Shown here one piece after another: positions 9,110 to 19,711 of a stretch of DNA of 27,910 nucleotides. The notes under the pieces are model-generated. The model was not told where the DNA came from, searched no databases, and saw only the letters and a list, made by a program, of their open reading frames with translations. The DNA is taken from the NCBI GenBank assembly GCA_009801015.1, contig VHZZ01000183.1:193997-221906 (forward strand), written 5' to 3'. Position 1 is the stretch's first letter. The number at the start of each line of letters is the position of its first letter. This stretch comes from Silene noctiflora. Lineage: Eukaryota > Streptophyta > Magnoliopsida > Caryophyllales > Caryophyllaceae. Both the position numbers and the translations under genes were made by a program.

Positions 9110-12100
9110 ATGGCTGGTTATGTTGGAATTTTAGTTTCTGATCCATGGCTTCAAAATCAGTTTACTCAAGTTGAACTTCGCAGCTTGAAATCTCAGGTAC
9201 GGACGATGTCTTAGTCTAGTGGTTAAAACGGATATGTTTGATTAAAATATATTCATGTTTGATTAAAATATTGTTGTTGTGGTTGTTGTTGCAGTATCAT
9301 ACGATGAGGAGAGAAAGTGGACCGTTACGGCTAGTGGATTTACCGGCGAAAATGTCGAACCTTAAAGTTGTGGGAGAAAATTTGACGGAGGAAGAGAGGG
9401 ATTCGTTTATTAAAAGTTCGTATGAGAATGTTAATGATGAGGTTGATTTTGAGTTGTTTCTCAGGGTATGTTTCTTTTCGATTTATATCATCTGGTTTAG
9501 TTCGGATTTATTGTTTCTGGCTGATTCGGTAGTTGGAGAAATTCTTGGGTACAACGAGTGTACCATGTCAACATAATCTTAATAAAATAAAAACTAAGGC
9601 ATCTCATTGGCTAAGGTGTACGATATTCTTGTACACCCGGTGGACCTTAGAATTTTTGCGGTAGTTGTTTGATGTATTAGAGGAGAAATTCTTAGGTACA
9701 CATCGGGTATGCGGCGTCATGTGTAACGTAGTAAATTTGAATATTAGAATTGATAGTAGTAAATTTAAGTTATTCAAGTGTTTGGAAATTGGACTTGGAG
9801 GAGATGATTATGGTTTATGCTCCTGTGGTGTGACGATCTTTGCGCCCACTCATATGTAGTAGAAAAAAATGTTTAAGAAGATGTTTGGACACCCTGGCGG
9901 AGCTAGGATTTGAAGTTAGAGGTCTAAAACATATATTAAAAGTTAGGGGATTAGTAATGCAATAAAACTCCCTCAGTCTTAATCATTTATTTACTCTTTT
10001 TTACAAATGATTAGGAGTATAGGACGGAGGGAGTAGTAACTAAGGAAAAACCAGTAATGATGACAAAAAGTTCATATTTTTCATTGCTTAGCAACCCAGC
10101 TAGCTCTTTTTGCTATGCCATTGTTCGGACAACTAAATTTGTAAATGTAAATTATCTACGGTGTCCTGCTATTTTATGTGCCGACTACCCAGCTAGCCCC
10201 CCTCAGCTTCACCAGTGTTTGGACAACTAATAGAAATGTATGAGTAATTTATTTTATGAGTGTCCTGCTGTTTTATGTGCGAACTGAACTCATTTGATTG
10301 GTGTTTGGGAAATTAATTTTAACTTTTTAGATGTGCTATATGTCTACATATATGATGTAGTGATCTCTACGCCTCTTTTGAATCCGAGATAAGAGAATTC
10401 TTAATTATGAAGTGGAAATGAAAGCATACGACGTTCATGTTTGATTGCTGATAACCTTGGATCATACGATCATAGAAGAGGACAGAGATAGGGAATAGGC
10501 AGATCGAAAAGAGAAGGATACTGAATTACTGACTGGTCAAGTGTGTAGAATACGAGTAGGTGACACACAATTACATCCTGATGTCCGGGATGGTGAGGGG
10601 GTTAAAACGTGCTTTTTGGTATTAAGAATTTAGCTTTTTTTTTTTTTTTTTGAAAATCTATGTAACTTTACTGCTTGGATGGTTGAAATTGTAGTTTCAC
10701 TAATGAGTTGGTTCAGATTAAAAAGATAAGCTTTTGGTCGGATGAAATAGATCACCTGTGTTGGAATGTGCAGGTATATTTAAAGCTACATACACATGCA
10801 AATTCAAAAATGGGTAGCCCAGCTAAGAACTCATCCGCGTTCCTTAAAGCTGCTACTACAACATTGCTTCACACAATTAGTGAGTCGGAGAAAGCATCTT
10901 ATGTATCACATATTAACAATTATCTAGGAGAAGACAAGTTCTTGAAGCAGTACCTTCCCATTGATCCTTCAACCAATGACTTGTTTGAGATTGTAAAGGA
11001 TGGCGTACTTCTCTGGTGCACAATCTTTGCCTCGTTATATTATCCAATAATTTCAAGCATCATTGTATCTACTACTGTGGTTTCTAACCTGACTTGGTAT
11101 TTGGTCTATAATGCAGTAAGCTAATCAATGTTGCTGTTCCGGGTACAATTGATGAACGTGCTATCAACATGAAGAGTATGCTCAATCCATGGGAGAGGAA
11201 TGAAAACCACACATTGTGCTTTAACTCGGCAAAGGCTATTGGTTGTACGATAGTTAACATCGGTACTCAAGATTTCATTGAAGGAAGGGTATGAGGCATT
11301 CTCCATTCAAGTAGTTGTATCAAGGCTTTTAAGTGATATATTAATGTCATTGAGAACAGAAAATGACCTATTTTTGATTATCCATATCCTAAAAGCATTT
11401 TCCTGGTAATTACATAAATGAGATAAGCAACCCGGTAGATTGGCTACCTATGTGAGTGCCTTCTTCCAGCAAATAGAGTATCATAATATCCTTAACGGTG
11501 GCATGAAACTGTAAAAACTGCTTGAAAAACTAAAATATAGTCCTTCAGTCTCCTTAACAAGCGCTTGTTAATGATGTCTTAGGCATGTAGTATGATGCTG
11601 CAGTCCAAAAAGATCTTAGTTTTGACAAATTTAAATCAATTTCATGGATCATTTTCACATTCTGAATGACAACTTTAGTTTACTGGTTTGATTTAATTCC
11701 ATTGATGAATAACTACTGATGCTGGTATTCTGTTTGGTTTCAGCGTCATCTGGTGCTGGGAGTAATTGCCCAAATCATAAAGGTACAACTCCACTGCGAT
11801 TTATACTGCATTAGCCCTTTTTCTCATTGTGGCCTTATGGGCTTGTTACTGCTCATTTTGTTTGTTCCATTGGTGTCTTGCTTCAGATTAGTAGTATTTT
11901 CGGTTATAATACATGTTAAGATATAACTGTTATTTGACTATATTTAAATTTTGCAGATACAACTATTGGCAGACCTCAACTTAAGGAAAACGCCTCAACT
12001 GGTTGAGTTAGTAGATAGTGCTGAGGTAAGGATCATTACTGATTTCTGACCCTGCACAATGATTTTTTCCAATCTCTCTATTCTGTTATCCATTTGCTGA

Positions 12101-15100
12101 ACCGTTGCCTGATGCTTTTCAGGATGCCGAAGAATTGATGAGTCTTCCACCAGATAAGATCTTGTTGAGATGGATGAACTTCCAACTTAGAAAAGCCGGA
12201 TTTAAAAAAGTCATCACGAACTTCTCTTCAGATATAAAGGTATATGGTTCTTTTGTGTTTCTCCGTAAAAAATGGATATCCCCCCGAATATCTTTCCCAT
12301 GCATGACTTTTTGTTGTAATATACTGCAAGTTTTGTTTGTGCTGTGCCGATGACTGTTGTTATACATCCATTTAACAACACTATCACGACAATCAATCTG
12401 CTAGCATGTCAAATTAATATGCAGTTACCTATCTCTTATTGCAAATGTATTATGCTGAATATCCCAAATTGTTTCAATTTTTTTTTAAAAAAATTGCTTC
12501 CATGCTTTATATTCTTGTGATTGGGAGAAGCTGATACAGAAAAATATTGCTCCTTTTTTGGCAGGATTCTGAAGCATATGCACATCTCTTAAACATCCTT
12601 GCCCCAGAGCATAAAAATCCGAAGACATTGACAGTAAGGGATCTTCTACAGAGGGCAAAGTTAGTACTTGAACATGCTGATAAGATGGGTTGTAAAAGAT
12701 ACTTGACAGCAAAGGATATAGTGGAAGGATCACCAAATCTCAATCTTGCTTTTGTTGCTCATATATTTCAGCTTAGGTGAGAAACTTTTATACTCCGTCT
12801 TAGAATAGCGGCTAAGGGTTGTTCAGTAACTCATGCATTAAGAAACATCTGTACAAGCTAGTGGGTATTTTAGTTGCTTTGAATTTATGTTATACTCCAT
12901 GTTTTTTGTGTCTGAAAGCTTGGAACCTATCGACTTTGGATACTCTGGGAAATGAATTATTGACCTTAGACTGCTAAGAAATCTTTTTTTTTTTTTTTTT
13001 TTTTTTTGAACGAGTTTCGTGATAGTATTAGAAGAATCATAAGGATTACAAATTTCATAAAATCCATCCTTGAATAAAATTTAGTGTTTTGATTTTCGTT
13101 CTACTCAAAAACATGTTTGTGAGGGTTGTATTTGTACGACAGTTTTTTAAGGCATGAAACTGCAAGAAATGTGCGATTCTATGCCTTTTGAACAACTGTC
13201 TGGTCCATCTGCAGCCTCTTCTGCTCTGCTCTCTCTTTTACGAGCATGGGCGTCGTATACAAGATATTGATTTTGAAAGCTCATTTTTAAATCTTTTTGG
13301 TACGACTACATGAACTCATTTAATCTAATGTCCATATTGTGTAGGAATGGTCTCTCCACTCAAACCAAACACATGTCCTTCCTTGAAACTTCCCTGGATG
13401 ATGCCCAGGTCTCAAGAGAAGAAAGAGCTTTCAGATTTTGGTTAAATAGTCTTGGTAATTCGAGATGTATTGACAATGTCTTTGAAGATCTAAGAGACGG
13501 GTGAGTATTATATATACCACAAAGCATCACTCTGTTGTAAGAAAAGTACAGTCAATCCAGGAAAATCACAGTCTACATTTTCTCTTGGTTGTAGATGGAT
13601 CCTTTTGGAGACGTTAGACAAGGTCTCTCCTGGAATTGTCAATTGGAAGATTGCAAATAAGCCACCCATCAAGATGCCGTTCAAGAAAGTTGAGAACTGT
13701 AATCAAGTAGTGAAGTTTGGGAAGCAACTCAAGTTTTCTTTGGTTAACATTGCCGGAAACGATATTGTGCAAGGAAACAAAAAATTAATATTGGGTATGT
13801 GGTTTGTATCATAGTATAACTACAATCATCTATAAGATATGTAGAGTGCTTGTCTACTAGAATAGTCTTTTTTGAGCGAGACTGCTAAACGGTACTCCTT
13901 AATACATTTCAGCTTACTTGTGGCAACTCATGAGAAGCAACATGATCCAACTCTTACGAAACTTGAGGTACCATTCACATGGGAAGGAGATCAATGATGC
14001 CGATATTCTGGAGTGGGCTAACACACTAGTGAAAAACTCTGGAGGGCAATCATGTATGAGAAGCTTCAAGGTATAAGGATAATAGTTGTGGTCGTCGTCA
14101 TCTTTTTTCTATGCAGCATCACTAGTTCACTACGTGATTGTTGTTTCTGGCTTCTGATCTATTGACTGATGTGCAGGATAAAAGTTTGTCAAATGGCATA
14201 TTCTTTCTTGAGCTTCTTAGTGCTGTACAACCGAGAGTAGTAAATTGGGGTCTCGTTACAAAGGGCAATACTGGTATGGTCTTGCTTCACTTGGTACTAA
14301 ATCTATTACTCCCTAAATGTCTAGAATGCTGAACACCAGGGTCTTTATAAAGCCTTGTAAGTATCGGTCAAGTATTGGGTATAACCGTATAATACGGTTA
14401 TACGTCCGTATAAGTTATTTTCAATCTTTGGCACAGTTATGGGTCAAGTACTCAAGTGAACATATCTTTATGTTTTGACACAAGAGTAAGTTTGCTCATC
14501 TCCGGCCCCATAACTTTGGCAATCGGGATCTTGGAAAAAATAAAAGATGATCATAGAAGTGCATGTCAACGGCAGTCTAAGATAATTTTTGCTTGCAATA
14601 GTATATGCTAATCTATTTCAAATTCTATTGTTATTCAGATGATGAGAAAAAGATGAACGCCTCCTATATTATCAGTGTTGCTAGGAAACTGGGATGTTCG
14701 ATATTTTTGCTCCCTGAAGATGTAACAGAGGTAAGTAACACACTGTTCATATCCCAACTCTTCTTAGAATTTTGAGGAGGAATTACTAGTTTACTATATA
14801 CCTTCTGTTCTATTCCTATTCCATTTTCTTTAACGAAAATTACAGGATCGGCTACCTAATGAGCTCATTATATAATTGACCTGAGTACTGAACCAACATA
14901 TGCGAATCCTCTTGATCCCCTATTTCATCACTAATCCTAAAACAAAGCAGCTTGCAACAATTTTTTTCGACATTGATGATAAATTCTAAACCCTGTGTCA
15001 TAAAACGAAGAAACTGCAACCGTGATTTCCTCCCGTTTCCTAAACCTTGAGACTTATTTCGAATCTCTCTCAAGTAGTCTGAACAACTTTTTTAGTTTTC

Positions 15101-15310
15101 GACTGAAGAGTAATCAGTTTGTGGACTTTGGCATATTACTAGGTAAACCAAAAGATGATACTCACACTGACAGCCAGCATAATGTACTGGTTCTTAAATC
15201 AAGGAGTTGAAGAGAAATCATCTAGCTCATCCGATAGTGAGAATGGAAGTGCCTCAGAAACATCAAACTCGACCCTGGACGACGCTGTATCTGAATTATC
15301 ACTAGAATAG
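9110..15310 (+). CDS. FIM: Fimbrin (plastin), actin-bundling protein
   Basis: Fourteen exons with GT-AG introns: 9110-9196, 9295-9465, 10774-11015, 11117-11288, 11744-11782, 11957-12025, 12123-12239, 12565-12776, 13345-13500, 13595-13794, 13913-14070, 14177-14273, 14639-14730 and 15143-15310 (TAG), giving 1980 nt and 659 residues. The start [20 protein letters not shown] is the standard plant fimbrin N-terminus. The order is an EF-hand-like N-terminal part (about 1-120), then four calponin-homology domains at about 126-242, 271-376, 392-500 and 517-624, forming two actin-binding domains. Diagnostic stretches are [52 protein letters not shown] and [12 protein letters not shown]. The tail (625-659) is acidic and serine-rich. 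Fimbrins cross-link actin filaments into bundles in the cytoplasm. Length is close to the shorter Arabidopsis fimbrins (about 650 residues). All junctions keep the frame and no break is seen, so it looks functional. Confidence 0.97.
9536..9658. mobile_element. Short MITE with GAGAAATTCTTGGGTAC ends
   Basis: The left end GAGAAATTCTTGGGTACA is mirrored by the right end, which reads GTGGACCTTAGAATTTTTG. It is flanked by the 9-bp direct repeat CGGTAGTTG at 9527-9535 and 9659-9667, pointing to a Mutator-like origin. The 123-bp element has no coding capacity and lies just inside fimbrin intron 2. Related termini occur at 22528, 25216 and 26362. Confidence 0.78.
9680..9730. repeat. Single end of the GAGAAATTCTTAGG MITE family
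   Basis: GAGGAGAAATTCTTAGGTAC followed by ACATCGGGTAT matches the left end of the neighbouring MITE at 9536 and of the one at 25216. No matching right end was found, so this is probably a truncated copy. Confidence 0.5.
9893..9960. repeat. hAT-like end remnant
   Basis: CTGGCGGAGCTAGGATTTGA followed by AGTTAGAGGTC resembles the left end of the hAT-like element at 6281 and common plant hAT ends that read GTGGCGGAGCCAGGATTT. Only one end is visible. Confidence 0.4.
9968..10035. mobile_element. Short Stowaway-like MITE
   Basis: CTCCCTCAGTCTTAATCATT on the left and AATGATTAGGAGTATAGGAC plus GGAGGGAGTA on the right form the inverted ends of a Stowaway MITE. With only about 66 bp, it is little more than the two ends. 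Confidence 0.7.
10100..10320. repeat. Degenerate tandem repeat, about 95-100 bp period
   Basis: Two copies can be aligned. GGACAACTAA recurs at 10127 and 10221, and GTGTCCTGCT followed by a near-identical TTTTATGTGC block recurs at 10161 and 10260. The copies differ by small changes and spacing. The repeat lies inside fimbrin intron 2 and encodes nothing recognisable. Confidence 0.7.
12777..13344 (+). other. Fimbrin intron 8 with a 24-T run
   Basis: This 568-bp intron contains an uninterrupted T run at 12984-13007. It could be the poly(A) end of a minus-strand retroposon lying to its right, but I found no retroposon body or reliable target duplication. The intron ends with a normal acceptor (TTGTGTAG) before the NGLSTQTK exon. 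Confidence 0.5.
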
Positions 15311-15779
15311 ATTGTACACAGAGAAATCAATATGTATGTAATACTGGAACCTTCATCTGAAGTTCCATTACTTCAATTTGTTTTCATTTTATTAAATTCA
15401 TTTACCCTATAGGTTTTGGTTTGCGATCTGGTTTCGACAAATCAAGTTTTATAAGGTGCTATTGAGTATCATTATTATCAGAAGCCTGCTTTTCGGAAAG
15501 AAACGCAAATATGTATTGTCAATCTATGTAAAAAAGAGTTTTTGCAAGAGTTTTTGGTTACTACACAAACTTGAGCCGGACAAAGGAGCAGTCATGAACA
15601 ACTGGTCGTCGAGTTTGATGGCCAACCTGAACCTGAACCTGAACCGAAAGTGAATGAACCCGTTAATAACCTTTGGTATATTCATAGGATTTAGACAGGT
15701 GAGAGAGACAAGTCGTGTATGGTTGGGTTCCTCCGCATGGCTGGATGCCCAAACATTTACGTAAAGTTGTGTTTCCTTT
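15311..15779 (+). other. Fimbrin 3' UTR and downstream intergenic DNA
   Basis: The first 100-150 bases after the stop codon are probably 3' untranslated sequence. A short run of CCTGAA units near 15628-15648 gives a Pro-Glu repeat in one frame, but no gene structure surrounds it. Nothing else is recognised. Confidence 0.5.
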
Positions 15780-15788
15780 TGTCATTAT

Positions 15789-16009
15789 CGCAAATTCTAC
15801 TTTAAGACCGTCGTACATGCAATCAGGAAAAAAGTGACCATTTTTTGGTAAATTGTTACCACTTTTGGCTAAATAGTGACCACTTTTCAGGATGAAAAAA
15901 TGTTCATTTTTTCAAGGTTGTCACACTTTACTATAAAGTGCCAACTATTTACCAAAAAGTAGTCACATTTGGTAAAAAACACGAAAAAACGTCACAGAAA
16001 GATTTGCTG
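15789..16009. mobile_element. Mutator-like MITE copy 3, repeat-filled
   Basis: The left end CGCAAATTCTACTTTAAGAC is of the same type as the CACAAATTCTCATTTAAGAC ends of the family; the right end CAGAAAGATTTGCTG mirrors it loosely. It is flanked by the 9-bp direct repeat TGTCATTAT at 15780-15788 and 16010-16018. The interior contains several forward and inverted copies of an AAGTGACCATTTTTTGGTAA-type unit, so it is largely self-complementary. Confidence 0.72.
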
Positions 16010-16018
16010 TGTCATTAT

Positions 16019-16241
16019 ATATCCGTTTTATAATAATAATGACAGACATTTACCACTGTATACACGTGGATGTGATCAGCTTCATTAAAACGAAAATGAC
16101 CCTCAAACTACAGATAACCTGCAATACATAATTGATTTGAAGTAATATCTGTTTTAATGGTAAAACGAATTTAAATTAGATATTGATAAATACGACTCTT
16201 AGAGTAATAGGCTTATAGCTAAAAATATGATCTATGCAGAC
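16019..16241. other. Intergenic DNA, nothing recognised
   Basis: AT-rich sequence between two elements with no coding potential or terminal repeats that I could support. Confidence 0.45.
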
Positions 16242-16758
16242 TTAGAGTTGGGAAAAGCTGAGCCGGCCGAAGGAACCCGACATGAACTGTTCGAAACCGC
16301 GAGCTGATAAGAGATGAAAATTGGGTGAACTGAAATCGAGCCGACCCGAGGATAAACCGATAATGATAGCAACCTTATTTGTTCCAACCTGACTCAATCT
16401 GATGGATGTCCCGATAACGAATTAGCTTAATAATGGTGCAAATAAGACCAATTTAATATTATTTATCTTAATTTTTTTCACTTAGAACTAAATTTAATAC
16501 CCTCGTACATTGTTTAAGCATGAAATTAACCATCCAAAATTAATTACATAGGATAAAATACAGGTTGATACTTGATAGCCTGACACGTATTGACCTGAAT
16601 CGAACCCAACATGAATTAACCGTCAATGATTCCCTGACCCGACGATAACCCAACATGAATGGTAACCGACCCGAACATGACACAACCGAACCTGAGATGA
16701 ACCGAACTGCTTTAACTCGACTCTTAACAAGCCCGATTCACCTGATTACCACCTCTAA
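16242..16758. mobile_element. Probable hAT-like element with CCCGAAC-rich flanks
   Basis: The left end TTAGAGTTGGGAAAAGCTGA and the inverted right end (complement TTAGAGGTGGTAATCAGG) share a TTAGAG-TGG-AA pattern like the TAGAGGTGG/CAGGGGTGG ends of many plant hAT elements. Both subterminal parts are rich in ACCCGA and GAACC variants, while the centre (about 16440-16560) is AT-rich. No clear 8-bp target duplication was seen and no transposase is present. Confidence 0.5.
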
Positions 16759-17172
16759 ACATTTGCAATGAGTATTGTTCTAAGTTCTAACCAATATAGA
16801 AAATTCTAAACAAACAAACATTATTGCAAATGCAAACAAAATTGCCACCCACCCATAAAAATTCATTAAAAATAAAAATAGTCAAATTAATTTGTTGGGG
16901 GTGAGTCATGCACCAAACCAATTAAGTGGTCCTAAACTCAAAGCATAAGCATGTGATAATGCTTTATTATGTAGCTAATTAAAATCATAATTATGGTTAA
17001 AGAGTCTAATTAATACTTGAATGAAATAGCGAAAGGCCTCGAAAAAGTTAAAATATAATTGGGCCCAAATAGACAAATATAAGGCCCACCATGTTCTAAC
17101 ACTATTCTCTGGGCCTACTAGAAAATCCTTTCAAACCCAAGCGTGTGCTGTTGACAATTTGACATTTTATGT
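16759..17172. other. Intergenic DNA, nothing recognised
   Basis: AT-rich with a few GGCCCA motifs (near 17060-17120). No frame, RNA gene or paired termini were identified. Confidence 0.45.
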
Positions 17173-17488
17173 TAGAGATGGAAGTGGGTCGTGCTTCAGG
17201 TCGGCTCACTCCATCTGGATAAGAAAATGACACAGGTTTGGCGAATGAAGGTGTGCTTCGTGTTGTGTCAGTCAAATGAAAATGGCGATTCAGGCCCATG
17301 CGAGTTGTGTCGTGCTCGAGTGTGCCTTAACAATTCTACCACTTTAACCCATTTTTTTTGTATTTTGAGCGTGTCCAAGCGTGTCGTCCCTTGGCTTGCC
17401 ATGTCGTTCTAATTCCGTGTTGTGCTAAAATGGGTCGTGGACTGTGCCAGCCCAACGGGCAAGGACCGCGTGCCCACTTCAATCTCTA
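17173..17488. mobile_element. Probable non-autonomous hAT-like element
   Basis: The left end TAGAGATGGAAGTGGG and the right end CCCACTTCAATCTCTA are inverted copies with one mismatch. The body carries GTCGTG, GCCCAACGGG and GTGTCGTGCTCG motifs typical of plant hAT elements with GGGCCGTGCC-rich arms. The open frames across 17102-17652 are by-products of its higher GC content. No target duplication was resolved. Confidence 0.6.
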
Positions 17489-17521
17489 CTATAGGATGTC
17501 TTATAATTCTCTTTTTATGTT

Positions 17522-17596
17522 CACAAATTCCATTTTTATATACACAAGTGTACTACTTGACCCGTCTTATGTTTAAGATGGATAAGAGAGACTTAT
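17522..17596. mobile_element. 75-bp Mutator-like MITE copy 4
   Basis: The left end CACAAATTCC matches other family termini. The right half, CTTGACCCGTCTTATGTTTA, parallels the right end of the copy at 18906. It is flanked by a 10-bp direct repeat TTTTTATGTT at 17512-17521 and 17597-17606. The interior is almost absent, making it the smallest member. Confidence 0.65.
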
Positions 17597-17674
17597 TTTT
17601 TATGTTGCTTTTTTCAATGTATTTTTCTTTTCCATCTGATAATTACAATTAGGCTATTAATAAAAATATAATTA

Positions 17675-18061
17675 GGCTCTGTTTGTTAAAATTAACCAAA
17701 ATGTAGTTGAAATCTAAAAAGGTATTTAATAAGATAGTTAAAAATTAGAAGTGGATAAGATTACTGATTATATAAAAATGTTTGGTAAATTAGCTGGAAA
17801 GATAACTGATTTTTGGTGAAATATCATAGAAGAAAATAGAAATTATTTACGGAGTATATTATAATTTGAAGGGGTAAAAATAAGGACAAATAGGATCACA
17901 TACCTTATTTCTCACATTCTTCCCTAATAAATACTCCGTAACTGTTTACATCGGGTAGTTTATTTGGTTAAATAAATAAGCTACTTGTCAAACGCTTACA
18001 AAAATAACGTAGTTGAATTTTGGTCAAATAAGCTATTTGGAATGCGGTGCCAAATATAGCC
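17675..18061. mobile_element. Tourist-like (PIF/Harbinger) MITE, 387 bp
   Basis: The left end GGCTCTGTTTGTTAAA and the inverted right end GGCTATATTTGGCACC share GGCT-T-TTTG. The element is flanked by TTA at 17672-17674 and 18062-18064, the 3-bp target typical of PIF/Harbinger. An internal inverted pair, TTACGGAGTA and TACTCCGTAA, lies near 17849 and 17932. It has no coding capacity. Confidence 0.65.
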
Positions 18062-18064
18062 TTA

Positions 18065-18589
18065 ATCCTTCACATCCTTGGAAATTAAGGTGAGAATGAA
18101 AGTATGACATTTAAGACTAAATTGAATTTGATATATTATTTATTTGAAAATTTTAATTTTGGATAATATGAAGAATATTAACATCAGTAGTAACTATAAT
18201 AACAACAATATATAACGTCGAATGATTAAAATAAGGACAACGATGTTTTAACAAATGTCAATTTTAATAGGATCAACGATCAACTAATTCAAACTTAATC
18301 AAAGAGGTTTGACAACTTATCCCAATTATGTTTTTTATTTTCTTTATTTTTACCTATATTTAACCTTATTTGACGTTTTTCAATCTGATTGTACACGTTT
18401 TTCAAAAATTCCCTTACACATATAGGAAATTTTTTTATATACAATTAAATGCAATCGAAAAATTATAAAAGAGCGACTTTAACTGCAACATGTCGGCCAT
18501 CGTACAAAGTACTCCGATGTCATGACTCATGAGTACCAATAAAAGACATTTTGACCATGAAAACTTTGGCTATGATAGTTGATTAAGGT
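18065..18589. other. Intergenic DNA, nothing recognised
   Basis: AT-rich spacer with no frame, RNA gene or transposon ends that can be supported. Confidence 0.45.
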
Positions 18590-18598
18590 TAGCACTAT

Positions 18599-18773
18599 CA
18601 AGTGTCTGTCAAAAGCTGAAGATGAATAGTACGACTCTCATAATAAGGCAAGTGGGATGGCAAGTGGGGAAGAAATAAAACACCTCGTGGATAGTGTCAC
18701 TTGCATATTGTGAGAGGGGACTATCCGTCTTCTGTTTGTAACGGATAGTGTCCGTCTTCAATGAGAATATGTG
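18599..18773. mobile_element. Mutator-like MITE copy 5
   Basis: The interior AGCTGAAGATGAATAGT and CTCTCATAATAAGGCAAGTG is mirrored by CACTTGCATATTGTGAGAG and ACTATCCGTCTTCTGTTTGT. The right end is CAATGAGAATATGTG. A perfect 9-bp target duplication TAGCACTAT flanks it at 18590-18598 and 18774-18782. The extreme left terminus appears shortened relative to the family consensus, which begins CACAAATTCTCAT. Confidence 0.82.
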
Positions 18774-18905
18774 TAGCACTATTGTGCATCTGTGCGTGGA
18801 GAATAGGATCCCCACGCATGCAATTGTTGAAACGAAGAATAGTTATACAGCAAAGCAGATAACTAGTTTACATGTGAAGCTTTGATGAACTAGTATATAA
18901 TATAA

Positions 18906-19096
18906 CACAAATTCTCACTTGTAACGGTCGATATTCGTCACATCACAAGCTTATGACGAGTTAAATAAAACTCACATGACTTAATAAGACAAATCATTTG
19001 TGATTCTCTATGCACTTTAATTGTTGTCTTATCTACCATGTAAGTAATACTTGACCCGTCACAAGTTTGTATATCCGTCACAGAGGAGACTTATTG
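18906..19096. mobile_element. Mutator-like MITE copy 6
   Basis: The left end CACAAATTCTCACTTGTAAC is the family terminus. The right part, CCGTCACAAGTTTGTATATC and CGTCACAGAGGAGACTTATTG, is its diverged inverted copy. A perfect 9-bp target duplication ATAATATAA lies at 18897-18905 and 19097-19105. The inner stretches AAGACAAATCATTTGTG and TTGTCTTATCTACCATG match the interior of the copy at 23639 loosely. Confidence 0.82.
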
Positions 19097-19242
19097 ATAA
19101 TATAAAACTAATAAAATTGCATGATTGCATATAGTATCTACTTGCTCCCCATGTTTGACCAATATTTTTTTTTTAATTGTTGATATCATTTTTAATTAAA
19201 GCCTTACATCATAAACCTAATAAACTAGTTGTATTTCACATA

Positions 19243-19677
19243 TCCACATATTATAAAAGTCAAGTCATTTGGAGAGTTCCTATTGGCTCTTAATTTTCAG
19301 GAAAAAAAAATTAAAAGGTGGTCCCTACAAAAAAAACATGGGTTTTGTTGATTTAATTTATTTAGAATACCATTTACAATCAATATATACATACTACATA
19401 CAAAATAATAAATTACAAAAATTTTACATTATGAATTATATATTTCTTGCTTGATAATATAACACAATAAATACAAGTATCTATACTCTAGATCTATATT
19501 AAAGACAACATAAAATAACAATAATCAGAAAACATTTAAATTTTTTGGTTGATAAAATTAGCGATTGCATTGAAAATTTTTATATGAATAAAGATGTCGA
19601 GATTATACGTTGTTATATACTGCATTGAACATTTAATTATTACGACCTGTGCATTTTCTGCACGGGTTTAAAACTAG
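19243..19677 (+). mobile_element. Non-autonomous Helitron A, 435 bp
   Basis: It begins with TC (TCCACATATTATAAAAGTC) directly after an A at 19242. It ends in CTAG at 19674-19677 directly before a T at 19678, the A|T insertion rule of Helitrons. Seven bases before the CTAG there is an 8-bp stem with one G-T pair, CCTGTGCA-TTTTC-TGCACGGG (19646-19666). There is no terminal inverted repeat and no Rep/helicase coding, so it is non-autonomous. Confidence 0.85.
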
Positions 19678-19711
19678 TTCTTATGTAAAAGTGGCAACTG
19701 CATAACTGTAA

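Larger units (their letters stand above)
9466..10773 (+). other. Fimbrin intron 2, enlarged by repeats
   Basis: This 1308-bp intron is the longest in the gene. It holds a small MITE (9536-9658), a second single end of the same MITE family (9680-9730), a hAT-like remnant (9893-9960), a Stowaway-like remnant (9968-10035), a degenerate tandem repeat (about 10100-10320) and a T run near 10631-10650. The rest shows nothing recognisable. Confidence 0.8.

Noticed and set aside
9206-9230. TTAGTCTAGTGGTTAAAAC in fimbrin intron 1, resembling a tRNA A box
   Set aside because: It stands alone without a B box or any stem, and may be a chance or decayed fragment.
12984-13170. Minus-strand retroposon with a 24-base poly(A) in fimbrin intron 8
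   Set aside because: The T run is clear, but I found no RNase H, SINE head or convincing target duplication to its right.
14852-15210. Open frames on both strands inside fimbrin intron 13
   Set aside because: The plus frame overlaps the true last exon in another phase and the minus frame has no domain. The exon starting at 15143 ([10 protein letters not shown]) explains the coding signal.
15456-15653. Short frame with a Pro-Glu repeat downstream of fimbrin
   Set aside because: It comes from a small CCTGAA tandem run. There is no start context, domain or exon partner.
17102-17652. Cluster of overlapping open frames on both strands
   Set aside because: They coincide with the GC-rich hAT-like element and have no recognisable protein content.
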